A DNA stretch of 64,000 nt from Ifrita kowaldi (Eukaryota; Chordata; Aves; Passeriformes; Cinclosomatidae). A model generated the notes under the pieces. It did not search any database, had not been told where the DNA came from, and was given only the letters and a program-made list of their open reading frames with translations. The stretch covers positions 249,251 to 313,250 of the forward strand of contig VZRS01005487.1 in the NCBI GenBank assembly GCA_013398055.1. Direction: 5' to 3'. Made by a program: the position numbers and the translations under genes. Of this stretch, positions 1 to 13,600 are shown one piece after another (positions within the stretch are counted from its first letter, which is position 1; the number at the start of each line of letters is the position of its first letter).

Positions 1-3000
1 AAACATTTTTTTTAAGTTATTAACTACTGTTCATTAACCTTTGTAAAGATAAATATTCCGTGGTTATAAATACTTCAAGAATTCTCTCCAGTCATGCAAA
101 GGAAAAAACATACATACACAGATTAAGGTATCATCCTTACAAAACTCTTTTTTTTAATGTTAATAGGACTGCTGGGGTACAAGCAATTAGGTTACTATAA
201 ATAATCTAAAAACTTAAAATAAATTTTAAAACCCCACATACACACATAAAAAACCCCTAAACAACTGTGTTACCAGAGATACCAATTAGCTGACAATCCA
301 AATTGTTTCTAAATCATCCTGCATATGACAAACAAATACAGAGTATCAAAAACTCCAGAAGGAAATGACCATGAGAATGTTTAAAAGGCAAATATGACTT
401 TGTTTATACAATATTCTCCTTCGAGATTTAAGCTGACTGAAGATAAAGGGATCTAGCAAGACAGTAATGAAAATAGAAGATCATATTTTCCCAAAGGAAT
501 TAGAAAAGCTTTTTAAATTAGCAAATAGAAGATATTAATATGCCTCTACAAAAGAAAGGCTTCTTAATTTACTATGATGTATGCATAAATGCCTTTTATT
601 CACACTGTTAAAAGGAAGATGAGCAATAGTTAAGGGCAAAGGCTACACTTTCATTTCAATAAAAAAAAGCGTAAATGAATGGCAATTAGATTAATACATC
701 AGACGCAGATAGAATACATTCTTTGAAGAAAAACTTGTAATAGGGATCTAAAAAGGTGTGGTTTGGGCATTACCATGCAAGACCAATACATGCATAATTG
801 TTCATAGAGGCAGGCGTCTTTCAGTCATTGAGTACATCAGAATTCAGTGTCCTAAATAATCAATAAAAAGGCTGCAAACATTAAGAAGGATCTGAGAGAA
901 ATGGAGATTAAACACAGGATGCTTCCCTGATCCAGTCCTCCTTGACACAAAAGTTTGACTTTTCGTATAGTCAGAACCAGGGGTTCAGTCTACTGTCCTC
1001 CCCTGTCTGCTGTGACCTGACAGGTCTGGCTGACAGGTGCTCTTGGCCACCGTGCTCTCAGCCACCATCCATGACACCGATTGAACAGCATCTTATCCCT
1101 TCTGTCATACCTTTGCTCTCCTTTTCACCACTCTTGGGTCTCTCCTTCTCCACCCAGTCTCCTCTCACACAACCCATCTCTAGTGTTTCCCCTTTGGTGC
1201 CTATTTTGCCACATTCATACTCAAATTCCAAACACCTGATACCATTACCCAAGTAGTTGCAACTGGTATGTACTGCCAGCCTGGCAAGACTTTGCTCCTC
1301 TAGTGATCTTCAATGCTCCCCTCCAGAACACCTGTGACATTCAGCCATTTCTCCCGTAACTCCTGCTTACCTACCTAAGAAATCCAGCCATTTCTTATTT
1401 GCAATTTCTGTCAGCTTCACACACTGTCATTCATCACAAACATCTATATCTCATGTCATATCCATAAGTTTCTAACATCCTGTTTGATTATTCCAAGCTC
1501 TGAACAGAGACTAGTCATGTTCCCACAGCCCTAAGGGCCCATTCTACTTCTCCCCCTGGACTGAACAAGTAAGGCCACTGTGTTTAACCTTGCAAGTTCC
1601 ATGACTAGAATTGGAAGGAACGAATCTGAGTGGAAGGATATGTCCACACAGGACTGTAAGTGAGCTAAGCCTGCAGTGATCTAAGCTTGCTTTGCCTACA
1701 GACTTGGGCCCACATACATACCACATGACCAGGCTTCTATCTAAAAGTTGTTCAACTGCCTGTGTAGCCTCTCACCAGGGCTGCCCTTCCTTGCACTCCA
1801 TATTTGTCCATATTTTGAAATTCTTGACTTCCAGCTTGATTTCTCCCTCATCTGTATACTCCTCCATTGCCCACATGAAAAGTAAAAACCCAGAAGTGTT
1901 TCTTAGCTGTCTCTCAGCTAACACCTTTGCTGAAAATTCCAGAAATATGGACACCAAAATTTCTTTTATACACCAGACGTGCCAGAATTCGTTGTTAAAT
2001 ATTTTTAGCCTAAGAAGTCTTGAAAATTCTCTGTGTTCTTCTCTTCACCTGATATGGGACATGGAGACCTTCCTCTTTTCTCACATACACTAAGAAAAAA
2101 AGTAATGTGGGCCCCATTTTTCTGCTAATTCTTTTTCCAAGATGTTGGAAATGCTGGGAAAAAAAAAGCCAGGAAATTCTCCTCATTCTCCTGACACTGG
2201 AAGAAGATGGCTGGATTGCAAGAACACTTCATTTCTCATGTCAGGAAGGGACGATGGATATTGCCCCTATTGGCAGTGAAAGGATTATCATCCTGTCATT
2301 CTGTTTTGCATTCATCCTGAATGCACAAGGCTTACAACCAAGTCTTTCCTAAAGCCACCGATTCTCTGTATTTTCAGGGGGCTTAATGCTTTCTGGTTAT
2401 ACAAAAAAACCCCAGTTTATTGGACTTACGATAATTTTATTTGCATGTAACTTAGCTGGGTTGGGTTTTCAACTTACCATCTTTAACTTTTTATTAGTAT
2501 CAGCACTACTTTGTATATTTTCAGGATCAGAATAGAGTAACTTTATCTGTACACTACAGGTATTGCTCCTTACAAGTTCTCCAAAAGCTCCACCGAGCAG
2601 CAGGTGAAAGCTTTAAGTCTTTAGGACAAAAACACCACAGATGACACTGTGGAGGAAGAAGTGCAATCACCCCTCATCACACTCAGCTAATCATGGAAGG
2701 AAATATATGATATGGTAACAAGTATCATGGGCAGGTTCAGGAAAAATCCCAATACAAATATGTATTATTAAGAATGCCGAAGATGAATGAAGAAAATTTA
2801 ACTTCTGTATACAGTGCTATGTTGATTTGTATGCATAATTGATGCATTATTTCCATCAGTAAAACTATTTTACAATTAGTAATGTTCTACAGTTTTGTAC
2901 TGTAAAAATGCTTTACAGTAAAGTACTTAGTGGGTTGATTATCTTACTGAAACAATTATTGAGGATGATATGATTGCATTCATATGGAGAAAATGCTAGA

Positions 3001-6000
3001 TGTTAAAGGGCTCTTTAGCAGAAAGATGTTCACTTGCAGTGTGATTACCTACTGAATAAAATTATCAAAGAAAACAATGGCTCTATATCTTCCTCCTTAC
3101 AGGTTCAAAACAAAATTGGATACCTCTCTGGAAAATAGTTTTAGCTAAATTTTACTTATTAAACTCAATATAGATGTAAAAACATAATGTTTGACTAGAT
3201 GATCTACTGACACATATTAGTGAGGTATTTTGTCACAGTATGAACAGGGCTTCAACTGTTAAAAACTAGAAGTAAGGAACTGTATGAACAGATCCGTGGA
3301 AGAATAATACGCTTTCTTTCACACGCAGCTGGTGAAGGTGATGGTGACTCTCCCAAACTTACCCCTGGTAATCAGAAAGTACAAACCAGCCACACATCAG
3401 AGAGTTATGCATTAGTACTGCCGTGGAGCAAGACACCCAAGCTGACACAGGAAATAGTGTCATGAGTCTTAAAGCATTCTGTATTTCTGTAGAAACAGTA
3501 GTGGGCACAAGAGGAATACTCAATCTTGCAGGCTTGACCTCATTTAGAAAATACATCCTTTCCAATTCACAGTCCAGAACCTGTACATTAACACTACAAC
3601 TGAATCAATCCTTCAGTTATCACAAGATAAAATGGAAATTTGCTTCCTTAAGCTTATTACATTGAATCCATCACACAATATTTTTAATGTTGCTTTTTTC
3701 TTATGTTCATTCACTTACTAGATATGTATTTTAGTCTCCATAATTTTAAAACAACAAAAAGAGATTCTATTTATGTCTAATTGTTATGGGAATAATTCAT
3801 GATTTGAAGGGCAGCTCTAAAATCAATTTCTGCAGTGTGAGTGAATTTTCACACTACACAGACAAGAAAGGTTAGTATTCTGGATTCCACATTTTTAATG
3901 CGCATTACTAAAAGTCAGCTAACTGACTAGGGAAAAAAAACTTTTAACAGATAAAAACAACAGAATGCATTTGTTTAGGTGTGATGGTGAGCATGCAGTA
4001 ACTGCAAGAAACCAGACTGTTCTGACCTAACACAAAAATATTAAGGGAATACTTTAAAATATGTCAGCCATAAAATGCAGTAAGAGAAAAGAAACGGGTC
4101 ATGTTCTCTAGCTATCATACTCATTGCCATAGTGTACAAGCGATTTCAAGAAAATTATATTCATGGCAAGATACTTTTTCCTCTTCAGCTGATACCTCAA
4201 GTACAGACCTCTACAGAGAACCAAAAAGCTCTTATACATGATAGACATGAAAAATGTACTAGTATCACTCAATCTTCCACTTTTTATGTACTCTGGAAGC
4301 TCTTCATAAAGCTCAGCATGTTCAGATATAAAAAACTCAGAGATGATCTCACATTAAATTGGGGTTGGGTGCCTAAATGAAAACCAAAGCCACTTCAGAC
4401 TCTGTACCAATAAGAGAGGCATCCTGGAGATCAGGTCAGCTTTTGGTGGTCTGTACCACCTTTGAAGCACAGGTTCTGCCCACCAAGTAGCTGGTGAACC
4501 TTATGCCATCAGCACCTAATTTTCATTTCCTCTTTCATTTCAGTTCAAAAGTGCATGAAGGTGTGTCACAGGCAGTTGCAGCACCTTTCCACAGCATAGA
4601 ACAGAACATAATGTGTCATCACTATAATGTCTGAGGTCCACGCAAGGTAAATACAGCCAAACTTACCACAGGCTCATCCAAATGGCCTTTAGGGATTTGT
4701 CTCTGTGATGAACATTTTAGCAAGCACAACACGGCACAAGTCAAACACTATCTGGGAAAACACTAATGCTCAGGCAACACGAATGAATAAATAGTTTCAG
4801 TCTTCCTCCCAGGCAATGTGCTATCTATCAGTACAGATGCAGCTCAAATTTAAGCTATGAAATATGAATATCAGCCTAAGATCATAGTATTGTCACCCTG
4901 AGTGAGAGTAACTAGGTGCTGAAGGCATGGCCATGGTGTGATGTCCCATCTCTGTGACCATATGTGAGCATGTGTGAGTTCCACCTCTCCCACATAAATC
5001 TACCCCTACACTCACTAGATAAATTATGCTTCTTTTTGTTCAAAAGCTTGCTGATTTCCCATTTTATTCCCTTACTACACTTTGCAAATCGCTGAGAGCT
5101 GATGTATCTGCAAGCAGCAGAGGTTTGGTTAGGACAACAGACTTCCAGAAGGACCTGCCACATCTGGATCAAAAAAGAATGTTTATGACAGCAGTTAATA
5201 CAAACATTTGCCTCTTTTTCTCCTTCACTTCTAAAATCTCTACACCACATTTTTGTAATACTGCTCCCGAGAAAAAAATATATATTTCACACTCCTCATT
5301 GGTAAGAAATACAATCTTTTGAAATCAATTACACTAAAACCTAGCAGAGTCAGAGTGCCACATCACAAATCTGCTGAGAGGTAGCCCCACTTGACTAAGA
5401 ACAGCAGTTGTATGCTTATTTACTGATAAAATGAAGATACAAGAACTCTTTTATATCGTAATGCAAAAAGTGAAGATACTTAACATGGATCGGTTCCAAG
5501 CTCATTCTATGCAAAAGTCCCCAGCAAATGTCTGGCATATATGTGAAGCAAGAGTTGGATGGGAGAGACTTGGGGAAAAAAAAAGTAAAAATGAGAAAGA
5601 ATTGATGGTATTTGAGCTAATTTCTAAATAAGTATTACTTATAGATTAATTCCCACTTTTGAGATTTTGCTGGTCAGATACAAAAGTAAGGAAATATATT
5701 CCTTCTTCTTTTGATTCATAACTGTGGTCTGAATTATTAATTATCACCTTAAATATGAATATTTATTTTGGATAAACTACATCTCTATTTTAAGCTGAGA
5801 CAGATGCTAAACTTCAAAACTGTATTTTCTTCAGATGGATGCGACTTTACAGGATTGAAGAAATATTTTAAATTAAATATTATTTATATCTTCTCTCAGT
5901 GTAACTTCAATGCACCGCAACATTTATTCCCAGATTAAGTTCTGCTGGATTTCAGAGCTGAATTTGGAAATTCTATAGTAACTTACAGATCTATTTTGTG

Positions 6001-8854
6001 TAGTAGTCAGATTTTCTACTAGAATTGTTTCTGTCAATTGTCTTGAGAGAAGTTTGTATATTAATGAAATACCACTACATTTTTAGTCTGCACTGTACAG
6101 AACTCATGCAAAAAATTTGCAAACAAATCTGTATGAAGTAGAACACAGTTCTGATGCATTTACTTGATTATAAATATCCAGTAGGAATTATACTGTACTA
6201 CGGACAAACTATGTCAACCTTTTAATTAAATAATGCATTTTAGCATTAATTATACAAAGCACTGAAAGTTACAAGACTGCTCTATTGCTTCCCTTCCCTG
6301 AACCGAAAGTAGCCCATGTGATTTACAGTAAAACAGATGGGGTTAATAACTACATTGGGATGAATGTGAGTACCTACTCTAATAAGAAAGACAACAGAAA
6401 CAGAAGTTATGGCAGACATGTAATCATAGCTGCCTTTTAATTATAAGCACTGGAGGTAGCTCAAAAGCATCATGACTTAGGCTATGGTTTCACAAGTCTC
6501 TGGCTGCAGTACCAGACAGACACACAACTGTTTGTGCAGCTGCTCCACGAAGCAGATCAGGGAAAGTATCCGACTTAAATATAATACAGCAGGAAAAATT
6601 ATCCAGTGTTAGTTTCCCACTGTACTTCACTAAGAAGCCACAAAAGTGGTTGGGATATTACAAAGAGCAGAGGACAGCACATACTGTCAAAAAGTCAGCA
6701 AGGAAGGAACATGAATAACTTAAAAGTTCATATTAATGCTAAAAATAAATAAACAGAAAAATAAAAAGAGCTTAAAAAATACCCATGATCAAAACCGGCA
6801 CTTAAATGAGAAATTGTCAGACAAAGCTATCCCATTCTGTTTGAACAGAATACCATTCTTTGACATAAATGTTTCTGATACAAATCAATGAAAATGATGT
6901 GGACTAAGTCAAATAAGGCAAAACTAACTACCCTTGTTAAAAGAGATCTCCAATACACAGCTGGTTCACAAGCCTTGGAATGAATTTTATCCTTCCAGTA
7001 CCACAGATACTCAAAAAGTAAGGAGGTATGCAAGTGTGGAAGATGCAAATATTCCATTTCAAGCCATGCTTGAAAAACTCATACTGACTTTAATTCAGGA
7101 ACCTATTTTAAATGAGGAAATCAGGATTACAGGGTGCCCCACAAATCCAACAGAGAGAAGTAGGTTCTTAACTGAATCTGCTGAACCTCTATTTGCCCAA
7201 GGAGCTTGAACATAGACATTAGAAAACAAAATACTTCAAGACAATGAATATGCCTTTTAATACTCAAATTCATAATGGCGACCCAATTCTTACTGAAATC
7301 AATGTGACTTGATACCTCAGTTGACACTGTCTAACTTCAGGGAGCAATTGAGGCACTGAGGTGGGAGATGAAGAAGCCAGCTAGTTTTCCTCTGCAAGTA
7401 CTTCTCTCTCACTGTTGACTACAAAACAACTCAGGAAAGCTAGGCTCCTAACTTAGGTGTCCAAATTACATGGAAGAAAGATAGGTTTTGGTATCTTTGT
7501 GGATTTAATTGAGCTGCTCAAACGCACTCCACTTAAGTACAGACATCAAGGAGTCTCATGGCTCTAGGTTTTTTCTGTTGTTAATAGAGAAAGATACCTC
7601 CAGGAGTCATGACTGGTGCACCTCACTGTCCTTTCTCTCCACAGCCTACACCGAGGGCTAAACTGCCTACTTTAGGACAGAACTACTTTCAGCAAAACTA
7701 CTAAAACTTATAATCACTAAGTATGAGTGAACAACAGTAAGAAATAGGTACCTTTCAATGGCAAATTCAGACGCCGTGTCTCGGCACAGTGTTTCAGCAC
7801 ATCCTCAGATGAATTAATTATCTCAGTGATTCCACCATTCAGCTGTCTTGAGTAACTCAGTGCCAAATCACCATGCTATGCAATTAATCTCAGTGAGTTG
7901 TACTTTTCACTTGCCACCTCTCAGATGAAAAATATAAATCCTGGACTTCAAGATCTTCACATGTTCAATGTATGAATGGGAGGGTGGGAAAAATACCTAT
8001 CCTTTCTTTAAGAATCTGTTTAAAAAGAAAAAAGGATATAACACAATAGTGTATGTTTCAAAACCTCCTGCTTTTACTGTACCAGAAGAGACAACACAAA
8101 TTGAAAATTGATGGATTACTGTGCTTGTAGGTTCTGAGCTACAGTACAGAAAACTGTTTAGCTATAAAACATTTCTTTACTTTCCTTCAGACTGATACTG
8201 CAGACATTCAACACAAAGAATTTTAACTTTTGAAGCAAATATAACCTCAATGCTTTTCTTTATTCTTCTTGAATGGTCTTCTTTATTCTTCATCTTGAAA
8301 GAGAAGTATTAGAGTAACTATATTTATAAACTATTATATGCAATCCTTCATGGTTATTCTTAAGAGAGCTTTAAGTGAAAAATTTATAAAGAACAGAGAA
8401 CATTGGTTTTCACTTTCATGTATTTGTAAGTGTGAAGGAAAGGGTCAAAGGCAGGAGTAGAATTTCTCACAATACTTTCCTTGTGAATAACAGCTGAGAA
8501 GTCTGGAAAGCAAACTAATTGCTTAACTTTCACATTATCAACAAAGCTGTCTTTTGAAAGTGCAGTTAAAATTTCCGTCATCTGTTATGTTTGATCAAGC
8601 TAGTTTTGACTGAAATACTCAGATTGTCTAAAAAGAGAGCTCTTTATTTTTTTTAAAGGGTTTCAGGGACACCTAAGAAAGTACTGTTTCTTTTGACTTC
8701 TAAGCCTTTTTGGGAAAGGATGCAGTAACCGTAAGTACTGCCATCAGAAGAATCTAAATGATGAAACAAATGGTGTCTAGTTAGAAAAAAAATACATTGA
8801 AACAATGAATATTATCAGGTTGAGTTTCTGATACCTTAACACTAAACATTAAAA
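1..8854. other. GPC5: GPC5 intron 2, nothing recognised
   Basis: AT-rich non-coding DNA. Frames of 60-133 codons occur (for example 1692-2093) but lack homology, codon bias or flanking splice signals. No GPC5 exon 3, which should be a large exon on the minus strand, is present. Confidence 0.7.
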
Positions 8855-9270
8855 GAATCACAGAATCCACTAGGCTGGAAAAGACCTCTAAAATCATCAA
8901 GCCCAACTTTTGACTAAACACGACCTTGTCAGCTAGACTATACATCCAGTCATTTCTTGAACACCTCTAGGGATGGTGACTCCACCACGTCCCTGGGCAG
9001 TCCATTCTGACATTTAACAATGGTTTCAGATAAGAAATTCCGCCTGATGAATTCCTCTTGATGTTCAACCTGAACCTCCCCAGGTGCAGCTGGAGACCAT
9101 TTCCTCTTGTCCAGTTACTGACTGCCTGGGAGAAAAGGCTGACCCCCATCTTGCTACAACCTCCTCCCAGGCAGTTATAGAGAGCAGTAAGGTCACTCCT
9201 GAGCCTTTTCTCCAGGCTAAATATCCCCAGCTCCCTCAGCAACAGCCCCAGCTTCCACAGAAAAGAGGGA
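8855..9270 (-). mobile_element. CR1 LINE 3' fragment
   Basis: Starts on the plus strand with the inverted 3' octamer CACAGAAT. It then follows the usual antisense CR1 path: GGAAAAGACCTCTAAAATCA, the CCCTGGGCAG segment, CTCTTGTCCAG, and the TTTTCTCCAGGCTAAATATC segment. Moderately diverged. It sits in GPC5 intron 2. Confidence 0.92.
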
Positions 9271-12200
9271 GCATATGATTCTAACTCTACATATGGAATA
9301 TCGAACAGAATGAATGTTTCAAGTCTTGATCCACATCAAAGCATTGTCCAACATTCCCCCAACAGGATTTGAATCTGGCTTCTAAGTATTTCAATGAGCA
9401 ACGGTATCTGAAATAGAAAAAGGAAATTTTCAAAAAATACATGACTAGATATTAGCCTATCTTTCTACCGCTGACATCAAATCTCTCTGTGGAGGAATCA
9501 AGATGTTTCCTAGTCATTATGGCGCTGCTGACAGCTCAACAGAGCAAAACAACTGTATAACTTCAGCAAAGACCCTAAGAGGATGCAGCTGTATCATGTA
9601 CCTTGTTCTTCCTTGGAAAGCCAGATTTCTGCATGCATCCCAGTAAACTATAGATATATACTAAGCTTTTCATGCTTCCTGAGTAAAAAATACCTTATTC
9701 TCCGTGTCTCATTGCATTCAGCTAATTCCTAAACAGCAGTGTGAAAAATGCTGTTGTCCAGCAGTTCAACGGCTGTCAAGGGTAATATCAATAAAATCTG
9801 CTTAAAAGCAACTTGAATGGGTTAATGCTACTTAACCATAAATATACAACGCAACAGAAGGAGTCCCAGAATATCTGTGATAGGAAGATGTGGCACAGGC
9901 TTCACAGGAGACCTGTGCTTCTCCAGAAGAACCCCTGAGGCCAGGGTACAAGGTTTCAGGTCACTGAATATAGTATCAATATTTGTGCCTAGGAAACCAA
10001 ACAACAACAACAACAAAGCTTTATTTGTGTAATACACAGAACAGAACAACTTTTCTTTCAGTATTACTGATTTTAATCTCAGAGTCAAATGAAAGTGCTA
10101 ACTAAAAATAACCAAAGTAAAAATATATAAAGAAAGTAAAGTTATGAGCTTAAGGAGGAACATCAGATAAATCAGACAGGAAATGCACAAGCATGAGCAA
10201 GAGAATGATGTATGCAACTTGAAGTTTGATATAAAGAAGGAAAAGTACAATAAAAAAGAACCAGGATCCTTCATGCACTGTGATCTGGCTATGAATTGTT
10301 ATCTTTCTATGACTAAACATGGTTTTGTTTCTTCACATTTATTCTGCTGCGGAACTTGGTGTATCCATCAAAGGCATTATCAACGATTCTAACATGAGAC
10401 TAGCTACCACCTGTGTTTCCTTGACAAAATAATGGAGTTTATTTTTGCAATAGATTAATTTTGTGAAATTGGTCTAAAGATCATACAGACAGACCACAAT
10501 CTCTTTTAAAGAAAAAGAAAAAAAACCCAACAAAACCAAAACCAAACAAAACAACATCCCCCCCAACACATACACAGAAAAAAAAACAAAACAAACCCAA
10601 GTTATCCATAGACACAAAGGAAAATTATTAAAATAAAAGGTCTGTACACATACAGCAGCATTCTCCCAAAGTCAGATATGCTAGAGTTTCCTAGCACCAT
10701 ATTTGGGAGTAAAGTTTAATCTTCTTCCCTGAAGAACACATTTCTCCCTCCAGCTTCAAAACAAGCCTTTCAATCACATTTTAGCTCATTGTTCAAGCTC
10801 CTTTTTATTTTAGGCCCTGGCTTTGTCCTTAGCCAAGCCACTTGTCTGTGGCCTCCTCAGGCAAGGAAGAATATGATATCTGTGCTGTACAAAGACAGAA
10901 AAAAAAGCAGCAACAGAATAGACCTGGATGTCCATGTTGTTAAAATATCTAACACCTAAAACATTGATGGTTCTCTTTAAGATGTATTAAAACCCAACAG
11001 AAGTGGATTAACTCTTTGTACACATCACTCAGAGGAAAAGCAATCAGATGATTGAAGTATAAATACATTAATATTGATCTAAAAAAACCCAAACAACAAC
11101 CCAAACGTTTTTCCAAATCTCATATTATTTTCTTTAAATCTGGAAAGAGACAGATGGGGCTTCTCCTTGGAATTAACAAGCTGTGTGGAAGCAAGCATCT
11201 CTCACTACTCCTGTGAAAGGTCAGCCAGCCACTCTCTGCCCTGGCATGTAAAATTCTCAGGGTGGGAAGGAGAGCAGGTAGAAATCTCGCTCTAGCATTA
11301 TCATCAAAAATTCATACGTAAAGGCAGAAAGAACTAGGAGTTTAGGCCCTGCTATGAAGACACAGAACAAGGATGTCTTGTCAGTGTTTGAAGCATTCTG
11401 TGTTTTGAATCCACTGTCTGTTTAAAAACCAATACATAAATATAAAAGAGAACAGAGTCCAAGTCCCCCTGCTGTCCATTTCTAGGTAGACACCTTTTCC
11501 CTCCTTGAACAGAAAGGGAGGGAAACAAACACAAAGTTTTGCAGAAAAAGTAGCATAATTGAAGTGTTAGGAAAGATTCCTACTATTGTGCTGCCATGAA
11601 GTAAATACTTGGAAGCAGCTGCTACATCTGATTTTTGAAAATTCATCGAAGTGACAAGAGAACAACATAAATCACAAGTGAAAATGCTTTAACTTAATGC
11701 ATTTCTCAAAGGTCCTCCAAGGCATAACTTTACTAGGGTAGTAACAAGTAGATTAGAACAGGACCTGATGCTCAAAGGGCAACTAGATACTGGTGCTGGA
11801 ATAGATCTGGGAGCAGACAACAGAAAACACTCTTTCAAAGAAAAAATCCTGAAGTAGAACTTATTTGAGACTGCATGGAGTACAAGAGTTTCCTCTTTAT
11901 ATTAATTTTCTTACATCTAAAGTAGGCTATGTACTACTGTACTGTTCTTATAACTCTGGTGGCCTAACTGCACAGATAAGACTAGGATTTGTAGACACGG
12001 ATAGTAACTTTTAATGAGTTCAAAAAACATAGTTGAAAGTTTATCCACTCAGTACAGACCATAAGAGAAGTCATCTCCTTCTACAAACTTCTGCCTAACT
12101 TATTTTATATTAAAAAATCCAGTAAAAAATAAGTAAAAATACTTAATGATAAATTATACAATACAAAAGTCCTAATTTTTTTTTCCCTACCACTTTTTTA

Positions 12201-13479
12201 TTTCCTTCAGCTAGGAATGTTCTCAATCCTATAGACTTACTATGGCAACAGAGTCATGAATCAAAAAAGATAGTTGGAAGCAAACTCAAAAAATAGCTCA
12301 ATAAAACATTCACCAGAGAATCACAGTAAAAATAACCTGGTTTCACTTAATAAGCCCTGTTACGCTTTAGCCTGCTACAGAATGGAGGCAAAATATTACT
12401 TAGGTAAGGTACACATTCATTTAGTAATTAATAATACATCATGGAAGATTGCTTACAATGTCATTCTTTCCCTTCATCGTGCTACATATTTCTCTTGATA
12501 ACGTGAAGATGACTTGGGACAGGGACAGGCAGGAATTGTTTCTTCATGGTGAAATAGCAATGTTATAAGAAGTCAAGATGGTGAAAGTATCTCAGTTTTG
12601 TAAAAAATAAAGTAGTTGTCATGCACAACCTTTGTCCATCTTTGATCAAGCAATAAAATGTTTGACAAAATCTTTAAAGTCCTGCTTTGTTGTAAAACTT
12701 GATAGTTTGAAGTCCCATCAATGGATCTCAGGTTTTACTACCTTCTTAAATGCCTGAGACAAATTCAGTTAGACAGTATGAATCACGGAGAAGAATGTAA
12801 AAAAAAAGGAAGACATTTTGGCCATTATATGTTTTTTAAAAAAAGCCTTAATGAATAACTATACAAAAACTGACTGCACAGAGGAATAATGTCAGTGGTG
12901 TACAAGTCTGTGATGTTGAAAGAAATGTGTGACTTCTGCACTTACACAGATAACGTGACTTGATACCCCTAACCCAAGCCATCCAGAAAGTATTCATTCA
13001 GGATACAAAAACGCATGGATCCTTAGGTCCTTAAAAATTTATAAAGCATGCAAAGAGTATCCAAACCAACCATAAACACTTGATGTGATATTTATACTTG
13101 AAAAGAATTTTGTGAGACATGCAACGCTAAATCCCACTTAGTTGCAAGGCTGCTTGGAGAGACTGAATAACTTAGTGGTCTTCCCTTAAATCTCTGCATG
13201 AGAAAGAAACCTGGGGGGAAGTGTGTGGAATAGATTGCATTCAGTTTTCTGATTAAATCAACACTACATATCTTTCATAGAATCATTCTAGTGCCAGACT
13301 GTACTATGATGAATGCCTTCCTACATTCACACTCACCATTTTTAAGACTGGAGCAGGATTGTAGATCTGACTGCTGCAACACACCTTGGGCCTGCAAAAT
13401 AATTCTTTACATAATAGGGCAGTGGCTGGCATTTGATTGCAGTGCATCTTCAAAAGCTGATGGATGCTAAACCTGAACT
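9271..13479. other. GPC5: GPC5 intron 2, only simple repeats seen
   Basis: Apart from the A/C tract and a short (AAC)n run near 10000-10015, no gene, RNA or clear transposon was recognised. Confidence 0.7.
10508..10600 (+). repeat. A/C-rich low-complexity tract
   Basis: Same composition class as 44243-44332, with a run of seven C in the middle. In GPC5 intron 2. Confidence 0.95.
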
Positions 13480-13600
13480 GAAGGACTTGAGATGAGATTC
13501 CATCATCTCTAAACAGCCTGTTCCAGCAGCTAATCACCTTGACTACTAAAATGTATGGCTTATTTCTCACCTGGGTCCATCTGGCTCATGTGTATTAACC
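13480..13600 (-). mobile_element. ancient CR1/L3 fragment
   Basis: The stretch with AGCCTGTTCCAGCAGCTAAT and TATGGCTTATTTCTCACCTG follows the antisense 3' region of old amniote CR1/L3 elements. The 200 bp before it could be the same insertion but do not align. A 88-codon minus-strand frame across it is not a gene. Confidence 0.6.

Noticed and set aside
7440..7500. Segment resembling old amniote repeats (TAGGCTCCTAACTTAGGTGT)
   Set aside because: Similarity too weak and short to name a family.
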